A stretch of 64,000 nt of DNA. It comes from CBDCFV01 sp965261795. GTDB lineage: Bacteria > Chloroflexota > Dehalococcoidia > Lucifugimonadales > UBA3495. Below, piece by piece: positions 32,662 to 46,543 of the stretch; position 1 is the stretch's first letter, and each line of letters opens with the position of its first letter. Both the position numbers and the translations under genes were made by a program. The notes beneath the pieces were generated by a model. That model searched no databases and was not told the origin of the DNA. It saw nothing but the letters and a program-made list of their open reading frames with translations. The stretch is from positions 1,364,001 through 1,428,000 of the forward strand of contig OZ253476.1 in NCBI GenBank assembly GCA_965261795.1. Reading direction: 5' to 3'.

Positions 32662-33858
32662 ATGGCCTCTCCATCCTTCAGCTACGAAAGTCTGTTCGCT
32701 GAGAATGTCCCCGTCACCGGCAGGGCGCCTAATCAAAAAGCGAAATACGACTTCGCGGTAGCTTATCCCTCTCCGGAAACCATGCCCTTGGACGGACTTG
32801 TAGACGCGGTACGGGAAGCGATGGACCGGGAGGGCTGCGACCTTTCCTATTACCCCCACCCAGCCGGCCTGCCTGCGTTGCGGGAGTTTCTGGCCGACAA
32901 GTTAGCGCGCGACCGTAACATGAAGGTTAGCGCCGACGACATAGTTCTTACCGCCGGTTCGGGGGAAGCCATCGGAATGATGATCCAGGCCATGACTGAC
33001 CCGGGACACGTGCTGCTCACCGAGGAGTACGTTTACCTTGGCACGCTGCGCCAGATGCGCCGCTACCGGGCCGAGGTCGTCGGCGTCAAGTGCGACGAGC
33101 AAGGAATCATCCCGGACGAGCTAGCAGACACCATAAAGCGGGTGCGAGGCCAAGGTAAAAGAGTCAAGTTCCTGTACACGATTCCAACTTTCCAAAACCC
33201 GTTGGGTTTCACCATGACCTTGGAGCGCCGGCAACGGGTCCTGGAAATTGCCCAAGCGGCGGAGATACCGGTCTTCGAGGACGATTGCTACGTGGACCTA
33301 CGATTCGAAGGGGAAGACGTCACCTCCTTCCATTCGTTGGACGATACCGGCAGCGTCGTATACACCGGGTCGTTTTCCAAAATAGTGGCTCCGGGAATGC
33401 GAATGGGCTACTTGGTCGCACCCAACCAGGTGATGGAGCGGGCAATGAGCTTCAAGTCGCCCAGCGGCGCCAACGAATTCGCGGCGTTGACCATTGAGCA
33501 ATACCTCAAGAAGGACATGTACCAGCACATCGACGACCAGAACGACTCGCTCCGTGTCAAACGCGATGCCATGCTGGCGTCTTTGGGGGAGAATTTCGGT
33601 GACGCCGCAACATGGAGCCATCCGGAGGGTGGACTATACGTCTGGCTGACGATGCCCGACGAAGTTGACCTTGCCGCATTGCAAGACCGGGTATTCAGCG
33701 AGGGGGTTGGGTACTATAACGGCACCCTGTTCTCGCCGGAGGGACGCGGGGCCAATATGGCGAGGCTGTGCTTCGGGCACCCTTCCGCGGACACCGTGTC
33801 CGACGGTATCGCGGAACTGGCCCGCATCCTGGAACGCCACGGGGTGATGGGTAGTTAA
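32662..33858 (+). CDS. PLP-dependent aminotransferase (MocR/2-aminoadipate-type fold, no HTH)
   Basis: A 398-residue aminotransferase from ATG 32662, which has GGAGG eight bases upstream; an upstream ATG at 32632 has none. Motifs: YPHPAGLPALREFLADKLA, LTAGSGEAIGMM, YTIPTFQNPLGFT (Asn-Pro-x-Gly), FEDDCYVDL (Asp for the pyridine nitrogen), and the lysine in YTGSFSKIVAPGMRMGY. This branch includes LysN-like 2-aminoadipate aminotransferases and the effector halves of MocR regulators, but no DNA-binding domain is attached. It ends before a strong terminator. Confidence 0.9.
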   Translation: MASPSFSYESLFAENVPVTGRAPNQKAKYDFAVAYPSPETMPLDGLVDAVREAMDREGCDLSYYPHPAGLPALREFLADKLARDRNMKVSADDIVLTAGSGEAIGMMIQAMTDPGHVLLTEEYVYLGTLRQMRRYRAEVVGVKCDEQGIIPDELADTIKRVRGQGKRVKFLYTIPTFQNPLGFTMTLERRQRVLEIAQAAEIPVFEDDCYVDLRFEGEDVTSFHSLDDTGSVVYTGSFSKIVAPGMRMGYLVAPNQVMERAMSFKSPSGANEFAALTIEQYLKKDMYQHIDDQNDSLRVKRDAMLASLGENFGDAATWSHPEGGLYVWLTMPDEVDLAALQDRVFSEGVGYYNGTLFSPEGRGANMARLCFGHPSADTVSDGIAELARILERHGVMGS

Positions 33859-33867
33859 TTCCCCGAT

Positions 33868-33901
33868 AATGCCCCGTTAGCATCTAACGGGGCATTAATT
33901 C
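33868..33901. terminator. Bidirectional intrinsic terminator
   Basis: A perfect 13-base-pair stem, AATGCCCCGTTAG (33868-33880) and CTAACGGGGCATT (33884-33896), with a CAT loop and T/A-rich flanks on both sides. It lies between the convergent aminotransferase and dihydropyrimidinase-like genes and should end both transcripts. Confidence 0.85.
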
Positions 33902-33975
33902 TACTCCGAGGCCGTAGGGGTCCTTTCTCCTGAAATTTCACCCGCGTCTCGGTCAATTTCTCCCTTACTTCGCTA

Positions 33976-35397
33976 TTACATCGGGCGGTTGGCCACCTGT
34001 GAGTCCACTTTCCGCTGAACAAACCGTCCGGTGCCCAAGCCGACTTTGAGTTCGCCGTCTTCCACTGCCACGGCGCCCCTGATGATGGTCATTACGGGCC
34101 AACCTTCAATGTCGAAACCGTCCCAAATGCTGTAGTCGGTGATATGGAAGTCGTTGCTCGTCAGCTTCCTCTTTATAGAAGGATCTATCAACACTATGTC
34201 AGCATCGCTGCCCGGGGCGATGATACCTTTGCGGGGATACAAGCCCATGATTTTGGCCGCGTTGGTGGACGTAACATCTGCGAACTGTTGCAAGGACATC
34301 CCCTGCTTAGAGACGCCTTCGCTATAGGTGATGCCTACCCTGGTCTCTGCGCCGTTATGCCCTCCGGTGACGTCCGAGATCGTACGGCCTGAAATCTTTA
34401 TGTCCCAGGAGGTGCAGTATTCGTCGGTGGCCATTGTGTGCAAGCCTCCTTGGATTAGGCCATTCCACAAAGCCTGGCGGTCTTCCTCCGACTTCAACGA
34501 CGGGTAGGTATGGTACTTCATCCCGTTCTCTTCGCGGTAGTTGTCCTGGTTGAAGCAACAGTAGTTGTGCAACGTTTCCCCATAGACCGGCATACCTTTG
34601 GAACGGGCCTCTCCAATGGCGTTCACCCCCTGCCGGGCGCTTACGTGAACGAAGTACACCGGCGATCCTGTCCACTCCGCCACTCGCAACACCCGCCGGA
34701 ACGAAACGTCTTCCGACTCGTTGCTGTGCACCAAGGGCATGTTCCACCACTCGGTCCGCTCCTCTTCGGCCAACTTGCGGTACATGTGCTGCACCATGTC
34801 GTCGTCTTCCGAGTGGACCAGCAGCATGGCCCCCAGCCGTTGGATTTGCTCCATGAGGTCATGCAAATGTCCCGTGCCAACCATTCGCGGCTCGCCGGAC
34901 ATGGCGGGAGGCCGGATGTTGGTCGTGAAAATTTTGACAGTAGCGAACCCGTCCTGCACGAACTCCGGTAGTTGTCCGAGAACGTTGGCGGGAATCTCTC
35001 CAAGCATCATCAAGTGATGGGCATAATCGGCATAGGAGTTGCCTGACCACACATCCGTGCGTTCTTGGACCGCTTGGCTGAGGTCTATACCGGGATATTG
35101 GATGGCGAAATCCAGCAAAGTAGTAGTGCCGCCAAAGAGAGCGGCCCTGGTTACCTGCTCCGGCGGAGCCGTGGTAAGGTTCCCTTGGCCCATGATTGGG
35201 GCCGCAATGTGAGCATGAGGCTCTATTCCGCCCGGAGCTACGATCTTGCCGCTGGCGTCGATTATACGCCCCACATCGTCGGTGATAGCTCCCGGCGCCG
35301 CAATGGCTACAATTTTCTCTCCTTGGATGGCGATGTCCCAGTCTCCAACTCCCCAAGGAGTTATCACTTGTCCGCCTCTGATTATCAAGTCCAGCAT
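33976..35397 (-). CDS. Dihydropyrimidinase/hydantoinase-like amidohydrolase
   Basis: A 473-residue metal-dependent hydrolase of the cyclic-amide-hydrolase group. ATG 35397 (MLDLIIRGGQVITP) follows GCAGGAGG. Metal ligands in order: GGIEPHAHIAAP (His-x-His), the probable carboxylated lysine in FATVKIFTT, LLVHSEDDD, VYFVHVSARQG, and the Asp in TMATDEYCTS. The segments GGTTTLLDFA and KGIIAPGSDADIVLIDP are typical. It would open a cyclic amide such as a dihydropyrimidine or hydantoin. It lies about 100 bases downstream of an MFS permease on the same strand, suggesting uptake and hydrolysis of the same compound. Confidence 0.9.
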   Translation of the reverse strand: MLDLIIRGGQVITPWGVGDWDIAIQGEKIVAIAAPGAITDDVGRIIDASGKIVAPGGIEPHAHIAAPIMGQGNLTTAPPEQVTRAALFGGTTTLLDFAIQYPGIDLSQAVQERTDVWSGNSYADYAHHLMMLGEIPANVLGQLPEFVQDGFATVKIFTTNIRPPAMSGEPRMVGTGHLHDLMEQIQRLGAMLLVHSEDDDMVQHMYRKLAEEERTEWWNMPLVHSNESEDVSFRRVLRVAEWTGSPVYFVHVSARQGVNAIGEARSKGMPVYGETLHNYCCFNQDNYREENGMKYHTYPSLKSEEDRQALWNGLIQGGLHTMATDEYCTSWDIKISGRTISDVTGGHNGAETRVGITYSEGVSKQGMSLQQFADVTSTNAAKIMGLYPRKGIIAPGSDADIVLIDPSIKRKLTSNDFHITDYSIWDGFDIEGWPVMTIIRGAVAVEDGELKVGLGTGRFVQRKVDSQVANRPM

Positions 35398-35526
35398 TGC
35401 CGGTCCTCCTGCAATCAACGTCAATTCATTGATGCTTGAGTTTAGCAGATAGTAGAAAGCGTCGCACTGAATCGTAATCTCACACGCAAACCCGCATACG
35501 AATGCGATACTCCCCAGCTACTTCTG

Positions 35527-36900
35527 TTAGCCTGTTGCGGCCCTGGCTTCCTGCGGTAACCCCTGTTCCCAGTGAGGCATCAAGTGCCTGGAGGTAGTTG
35601 GCAGCACCAGAATCGATACGACCCCAATTGTGCTCAAAAACAGGGACAGCAAAATGGTCGCGTCGAAGTCGCCTGTCCAGTTTCTCAGCCACCCTCCAAC
35701 CAGGGCCCCTACCGCCATGCCCGTACCGGCTCCCATCATCTGCCATCCATATGCGGTGCCGATGGGAGCGTTCCCGTAATATTGGCGGTTAATAATCGGA
35801 AAGGCGCTCATCTCCCCGCCGAATCCTATGCCGAAAAGGACGCTGAACAAATAAAACATCCACGGATCGTGGGCAAAGAAGAGGATGACTATCGGAGCGG
35901 ATTGCAGGAAAAAACAGACCCCCATCGCTCCTTTGCTGCCCATATAATCGGCGATGACGGGTACGGCAAACCTGCTGGTGGTGCTGAGCACCGACATGAT
36001 GACGAAAGCAGCGGCTGCGGGGCCTCTGTCCAGTCCCCGGTCTTCGGCGATGGCGACCAGGAACACCATGATTATGGCGTGTCCGGCGCATCCCCAAAAA
36101 TGAATTCCGATGAGGTTCCAGAAGGCGCTGGTCTTCTTGGCTTGCCGCAGGAACGTATCGGTCCTCAGCTTGGCCACCGGCCCTTGCTGGGTGCGCCGTA
36201 TTGGCTCGTCTCCGGAAGCTCCTAATGGCCGCAAGCCAATGGCCGCCGGTTCGCTGTGGAAAGGCCGGATCAACAATAATAAGATTAAGCCGCCGCCTAC
36301 TCCCGTCACCCAGAACGCCGCCCGGATACCCTCAACACCGTGGCCGAACTGGGCGATAATGAACAACACCATGGGAACAAACACGACGGGGCCCAAACCT
36401 TGGGACGCTTGCAACAACCCCATCCCGACGCCCAAATGCCGTTGGAACCACATGCTTACCGCCGCCATGAGCGGTACTTGGAAAATGGCCAACGACGCGC
36501 TGAGCAATACGCCATACCACAGGTACAATTCCCACAAGTGGGTCATGCGCCCAGTGAGGACCATGAACAGGATAAACAAAACTCCGCCCAACGCCAGGGT
36601 GCGTCGGACTCCGTAGCGGTCTCCCAGCCAGCCCGCGGCCGGGCCGAACAACCCGGAGAAAACCCACTGAAGAGCCAGAGCAACCCCGATGGCGCCGTAA
36701 CTCCACCCGAAAGCCTCCACAAGCCTGGGCACCAGAATGGTGAAGGAGGTACGTACCGCCGAACTGCTCAGCCGCATTGCGGAGGCTAAAATCACGATAG
36801 CCCAAGCGTAATGCACCCTTCGACGGCCAAGTTCGGGTACTACTGCTAGAGCAATAAGAATGAAGCCGGAGGCCAGGATAGCCAAGCCGGTGGAGGTCAT
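35527..36900 (-). CDS. MFS transporter
   Basis: A 457-residue major facilitator with two six-helix halves. YAWAIVILASAMRLS opens the first half, GWLGDRYGVRRTLALGG is the loop 2-3 motif, and LLQASQGLGPVVFVP lies in helix 5. It resembles the monocarboxylate/oxalate-formate branch. An extra hydrophobic N-terminal segment (AILASGFILIALAVVPEL) precedes the usual first helix, giving perhaps 13 segments. It probably forms an operon with the dihydropyrimidinase-like gene that follows. Confidence 0.88.
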   Translation of the reverse strand: MTSTGLAILASGFILIALAVVPELGRRRVHYAWAIVILASAMRLSSSAVRTSFTILVPRLVEAFGWSYGAIGVALALQWVFSGLFGPAAGWLGDRYGVRRTLALGGVLFILFMVLTGRMTHLWELYLWYGVLLSASLAIFQVPLMAAVSMWFQRHLGVGMGLLQASQGLGPVVFVPMVLFIIAQFGHGVEGIRAAFWVTGVGGGLILLLLIRPFHSEPAAIGLRPLGASGDEPIRRTQQGPVAKLRTDTFLRQAKKTSAFWNLIGIHFWGCAGHAIIMVFLVAIAEDRGLDRGPAAAAFVIMSVLSTTSRFAVPVIADYMGSKGAMGVCFFLQSAPIVILFFAHDPWMFYLFSVLFGIGFGGEMSAFPIINRQYYGNAPIGTAYGWQMMGAGTGMAVGALVGGWLRNWTGDFDATILLSLFLSTIGVVSILVLPTTSRHLMPHWEQGLPQEARAATG

Positions 36901-37323
36901 GCCACCGTCGCCCAGCGCTGCCGCGGTTTGAATTCAAAGAAGACTTGCAACAAACTACCTGATCAGGAAGGTACAGCCAATCCTGATGCTATGCGATTTG
37001 TCTGTCAAGGGGCTGGGCAGCCGCATCGCCGCCGACTACTCCGCTGGCGGGTTCTCCAAGTCTTTCCTTGGTTAGGGACTTTCGGAACTACCATTGATAG
37101 GCGCCTGATTGTTGAAACCGGCCAACCGCTTTTTATCACTTGCAATTTGCGTCGATTTGTGCTTGACAAGTGTTTTCGCGTGTGTATAATTGAGGTTTAC
37201 TGACGTATGCCTCAATTAGCGTCTCCGGTCATCTTTTCAATTACCCTCAGTTTCTGGCCCCTTTTTGCGCCCTGATTCTGGTCGTGTGGGCGCACGCATC
37301 CAATCACCCAAAGGAGAAAAGGA
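36901..37323. promoter_or_regulatory. rpoB upstream region and promoter
   Basis: A 420-base non-coding region between the divergent MFS gene and rpoB. It carries TTGACA (37163-37168), a 16-base spacer, and TATAAT (37185-37190), both perfect sigma70-type hexamers, about 134 bases upstream of the start. The long leader may hold regulation, but no clear hairpin or ribosomal-protein-type site was recognised. AAAGGAGAAAAGG precedes the rpoB ATG. Confidence 0.85.
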
Positions 37324-40300
37324 ATGGGATTTTCTGCTTCGCAGAATGGCCATGCCACGTCGCTTCCCGAGTTGAAGACCTACTCCCGGATCGAGCAGGT
37401 CCTGGATGTGCCTAACCTGATACAGAGCCAGCTTCAATCGTATGACTGGTTCAAGACCACCGGCTTGCAGGAAGTGTACAAGGAAATCTCGCCCATTGCA
37501 GACTACACCACGAAAAAGTACGAACTGCATTTTCAAGACCACTATTTCCGCGATCCCAAGTACTCGACGCAGGAATGCAAAGAGCGGGAGATCACCTTTT
37601 CTCAGCCATTGTACGTAAAGACCCGGCTGGTCATGAAAGACACCGGGGAGATAAAGGAGCAAGAGATTTTCATGGGGGACATCCCCATGATGAGCGATAA
37701 CGGCACCTTCATCATAAACGGTGCGGAACGCGTGGTGGTAAGCCAATTGGTGCGGTCACCAGGCATTTATTTCGTCTATGAACGGAATGCTGCGAGCAAC
37801 AGGAACCTTTGTTTTGCCAAGTTGATCCCTTCCAGAGGTGCTTGGCTGGAGTTCGAGACCAGCGCCAAGGATGTCCTCTCTGTCAAGGTTGATCGTAAGC
37901 GCAAGGTCTCTGCCACTACCTTCCTTCGCGCCCTGGGTATAGCATCGGACGAGGAAATCCTGGACCTGTTCGCCGATGTCGATACCGACGAGGTCCACCA
38001 GTACATTCGCTCCACTCTGGACCGTGATCCCGTGGCCGAGACCAAAGACATGAACTTTAAGGATGACGACCTTAGAGGTCTCTGGGACTGGCTGTACCCT
38101 GAGGAAGAAGGGATCGAGAAGGTGGAGTTCAACTCGGCCTTGGCGAAACGCGTCGCCAACGCTCAAATAGAGTTCTACCGGCGGCTGCGGCCTGGTGAGC
38201 CGCCCAGTCTGGAAAACTCCCGCAACCTGATACGAAACCTTTTCTTCGCGCCCCGCCGTTACGATTTGGGCCGGGTGGGCCGGCACAAGTTGAACCAAAG
38301 GCTTAACCAAACGGAAAACGCGCGCCTGATGACTCTGGCCGTCGATGACGTGGTGGCAGTAATACGCACGATGATCCGTGTCAACCAGGGCGATGGCCGC
38401 CCGGACGATATCGACCATCTGGGCAACCGTCGCGTCAGGGCGGTAGGTGAATTGGTCCAGAACCAAGTGAGAGTGGGCCTCTTGCGCATGGAGCGGATGG
38501 TCAAGGAAAAGATGACCCTTGTCGACCCGGAAACGGCTGCCCCTCAAGGGTTGGTGAACATACGCCCGGTGGTGGCCGCGGTACGGGAGTTCTTTGGTGG
38601 TTCCCAGCTTTCCCAGTTCATGGATCAAACCAACCCTCTGGCTGAGTTAACCCACAAGCGTCGCCTATCGGCCTTGGGACCCGGAGGCCTTTCAAGGGAG
38701 AGAGCTGGGTTCGACGTACGGGACGTGCACTTCTCCCACTATGGGCGTATCTGTCCCATCGAAACGCCTGAAGGTCCCAACATCGGGTTGTTGAGTTCCT
38801 TGGCCTCTTACGCGCGGATTAACGAATTTGGGTTCATCGAGTCTCCCTACCGCAGGGTGTACAAGTCACTGCCGTGCACTTCGCCCGACCTAAAGGGACG
38901 GACCGTAACCGAAACGGTTACCGACCCTTCGGGCAAAGTCATTGTCAACAAGGGCCGGGCTGTAGGCGCCAACCGGGTCGCTGCCCTGAGCCAGTTGCCG
39001 GAAGGCACTGTGATTCCGGTGCGGCCATTCGTCGCCAGCAAGGACATAATTTACCTCTCCGCAGACCAGGAGGAAAGGTTCAGAATCGCCCAAGCCAATT
39101 CGGCCTTGGATAGCCTCAACCAGTTCGTGGGCGACCGAGTAGAATTACGCTTGAGTGAGGCTTACATGCAGGAAGCGTCCGATACCGTGGACTTGATGGA
39201 CGTTTCGCCTATGCAAATTATGAGCGTTTCGGCAGGATTGATCCCCTTCCTGGAGCACGACGACGCCAACCGAGCCTTGATGGGGTCTAACATGCAACGC
39301 CAGGCCGTGCCCTTGCTCCGGCCTCAAGCGCCGATTATCGGTACCGGCATTGAGAAACGGGTGGCCCGCGACAGCGGCCAAGTGGTCATGGCTAAAGTCA
39401 ACGGCGTGGTTACCTCCGTGACTGGCCGCGAGATCATCGTGACCGATGTGGAAGGCAACGATGTTGTCCATCCGGTGATCAAGTTCGCCCGCACCAACCA
39501 AGGCACGTGCTTCGACCAGCGCCCTATTGTGGCCGCTGGTGACGTGGTGGTCAAAGGCGACATCCTGGCCGACAGTTCCTCGACCGAGGACGGTGAGCTT
39601 GCCTTGGGTCAAAACGTGCTGGTCGCGTTCATGTCTTGGGAGGGCTACAACTACGAGGACGCTATCATTATCAGTGAACGGTTGGTCAAAGAGGACTACT
39701 TCACTTCCACCCACATAGAAAAGCACGAGATGGAAGCCCGCGAGACCAAGCTGGGGCCGGAAGAGATCACCAGGGATATCCCGAATGTCGGCGAGACCAG
39801 CCTCCGGGACTTGGACGAACGGGGGATCATCCGCATTGGGGCGGAGGTAGGCCCCGGAGATATCCTGGTCGGCAAGGTAACCCCCAAAGGGGAAACGGAG
39901 CTGACCGCCGAAGAAAAACTGTTGCGCGCCATCTTCGGCGAAAAGTCCCGGGACGTCAAGGATACTTCGCTTCGCGTCCCCCACGGCGAGCGGGGCAAGG
40001 TTATCGAGGTTAAAGTACTGAATCGAAGCAACCGGGATGATTTGTCTCCCGGTGTAAACGAGGCCGTGCGCGTTTGGATTGCCCAGACGCGGAAAATCTC
40101 CGTAGGCGATAAAATGGCCGGCCGTCACGGCAATAAGGGCGTGGTATCCCGCATACTGCCCGAAGAGGATATGCCTTTCTTGGCCGACGGTACTCCAATG
40201 GACATCATCTTGAACCCCATCGGTGTGCCGTCTCGGATGAACTTGGGGCAGGTGCTGGAGACTCACTTGGGGTGGGCCGCCAGGATGCTTAACTTCAGGG

Positions 40301-41111
40301 CCAGTACCCCGGTGTTCGACGGGGCGCGGGACGACGCAATAGAGGACGCCTTGGCCCGGGTCTGGTTTGTGCAGCAAGCCGACGCCATCGATACCGTTTC
40401 CTCCGATTCCGGTCCGGTGATAGATCAAGGAAGGGTCGAGTCCTGGCTGGACGGAAAGGGTTACGACGGCAATCGGCTATTCGATCAACAGGTTATAGGC
40501 GAGGCCAGAGAGGCGTGTCTCCGCCTTTGGCTGAAACAGGAAGTAGGCATAGATCCGGACGGTCTGAGCTTCGAAGAGATGCAACGGGAGGCTTTGCAGG
40601 TACACCGGGACCACCGGAAGGCGCCTCCTACATTCGGAAAGTTTGAGTTGTTCGACGGACGGACCGGAGAACCCTTCGATCAGTTCGTGACCGTCGGCAA
40701 CATCTACATCCTTAAACTCATTCACTTGGTTGAAGACAAGATTCACGCCCGGTCAACTGGGCCTTACTCCATGATCACCCAGCAGCCGTTGGGCGGCAAA
40801 GCCCAGTTTGGCGGGCAACGGTTTGGCGAAATGGAGGTATGGGCCCTCGAAGCATACAGCGCGGCATACAACCTGCAAGAGGTTCTCACTGTAAAATCCG
40901 ATGACGTGGCAGGGAGGGTCAAGACTTACGAGGCCATAGTCAAGGGAGAGCCGATCGGGCAGCCGGGAGTTCCCGAGTCTTTTAACGTGCTTTTGAAGGA
41001 ACTCCAAAGCTTGGGGCTTGCGGTGGAGTTGTTGAACGAAGACACCCGCCCCCCGCTACTCCATGGAATCTCTGACGATACCGAGCTTTATCAGCCTCTG
41101 GAGGCCGATTA

Positions 41112-41112
<1 letters not shown>
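37324..41112 (+). CDS. rpoB: RNA polymerase beta subunit
   Basis: A 1262-residue RpoB. The rifampicin-binding cluster reads SQLSQFMDQTNPLAELTHKR then RLSALGPGG, with the sensitive residues at the main resistance positions. GRICPIETPEGPNIGLL, GYNYEDAIIISERLV, GDKMAGRHGNKGVVS and the C-terminal GGKAQFGGQRFGEMEVWALE are all present. It makes up half of the polymerase active cleft. The last base of its TAA is the first base of the rpoC start, so the two are translationally linked. The usual upstream ribosomal protein genes are not next to it. Confidence 0.98.
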
Positions 41113-45404
<4,292 letters not shown>

Positions 45405-45455
45405 CCGGGTTTATTGTAAGCGTCGGCTTTCAGTTCTGTTGTGGAGGGGGTTAAT

Positions 45456-46445
45456 GTGGAGTTAGCGGTAGATTTGGCTCCCAACAACCCCCGCCACTTG
45501 AAGTTGACGAACCCGGTTATGATCGCTTCCGGGACCTTTGGATTCGACGGGTACGGCCAGGGCATCCCGCCCGACATGCCGTTGGGCCGATTGGGGGCGA
45601 TGGTCCCCAAGACTGTCACCCGATATCCTTGGTTGGGTAATCCCGAGCCACGCTGGCATCCTCCATCGTACCGTCGCGCCTTCGCCAATGGAGATCCCAT
45701 TTTTCTTAATTCCATCGGGCTGGCTAATCCTGGCATCGAAACGGCCCTGAACGACCTCGCGCCGGAATGGGTCGGCTTGGACACTACGGTCATCTTCAGC
45801 CTGGCGGCGGATAGCGTCGACCAGTTCTCGCAAATGACCGCCATGACTCGGGGCGTAGATGGGTTTCAGGCCCTGGAGCTTAACCTTAGCTGTCCTAATG
45901 TAAAGAACGGCGCGCTGTTCGCGCACAGCCCCGCGCTCACGGCGGAAGCAGTCACGGCTGTCAAAGACAATACCGACCTTCCGGTGCTGGCTAAACTCGC
46001 GCCCAACGTGCCTGACATCACCAAGGTGGCGTGTGCCGCGGCCAAAGCTGGAGTCGACGCCATCACCATCGGAAACACCATGCCGGCGTTGCACATCGAC
46101 GTAGCTTCCCGTACCCCTGTACTGGGCGCAATCACCGGCGGTCTTTCCGGTCACGCCCTGCGCCCGGTTAATGTTGCCCTTGTCTATCGCGCTGCCCAAG
46201 CCGTTGATGTCCCAATCATCGGGGTGGGTGGCATCTTCACAGCCGAGCACGCTTTGGAATACTTCCTGGCCGGCGCCACCGCGGTACAAATCGGAAGCGC
46301 TAACTTGGTGGAGTTTCAGACTCCACTTCGTGTCCTGGACCAACTGCAAGCCTATATGGGAGAAGAGGGCATTAACGATATTGGCGACTTGGTAGGCGCA
46401 TTCCGGCGAGAGTTACCTGATGAAACGCAACGCACCTTTGGTTAA
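45456..46445 (+). CDS. pyrD: Dihydroorotate dehydrogenase, class 1B catalytic subunit
   Basis: A 329-residue FMN barrel enzyme from GTG 45456, placed six bases after GGAGGGGG; a GTG at 45441 is possible but would lie before that site. It oxidises dihydroorotate in pyrimidine synthesis. NPVMIASGTFGFDGYG, PIFLNSIGLANPG, LELNLSCPNVKNG (with the class 1 catalytic Cys), LAKLAPNVPDI, AITIGNTMPALHID, and GVGGIFTAEHALEYFLAGAT are present. The class 1B type usually works with a PyrK electron-transfer subunit, which is not in the window. Confidence 0.93.
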   Translation: MELAVDLAPNNPRHLKLTNPVMIASGTFGFDGYGQGIPPDMPLGRLGAMVPKTVTRYPWLGNPEPRWHPPSYRRAFANGDPIFLNSIGLANPGIETALNDLAPEWVGLDTTVIFSLAADSVDQFSQMTAMTRGVDGFQALELNLSCPNVKNGALFAHSPALTAEAVTAVKDNTDLPVLAKLAPNVPDITKVACAAAKAGVDAITIGNTMPALHIDVASRTPVLGAITGGLSGHALRPVNVALVYRAAQAVDVPIIGVGGIFTAEHALEYFLAGATAVQIGSANLVEFQTPLRVLDQLQAYMGEEGINDIGDLVGAFRRELPDETQRTFG

Positions 46446-46543
46446 AATATAGAGAGAATCGACATTACGTTATCCCTATTGCTCTCGGGCCATCGCGGCA
46501 GCGTTACTCAGGGCAGGGATACTACCATCAAGGCGGTACCGAT

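Noticed and set aside
32662..33858. MocR-type transcription regulator
   Set aside because: The aminotransferase fold is right, but there is no N-terminal winged-helix domain in the frame or upstream.
36928..37203. 91-residue frame upstream of rpoB
   Set aside because: It runs through the -35 and -10 elements of the rpoB promoter and has no recognisable domain.
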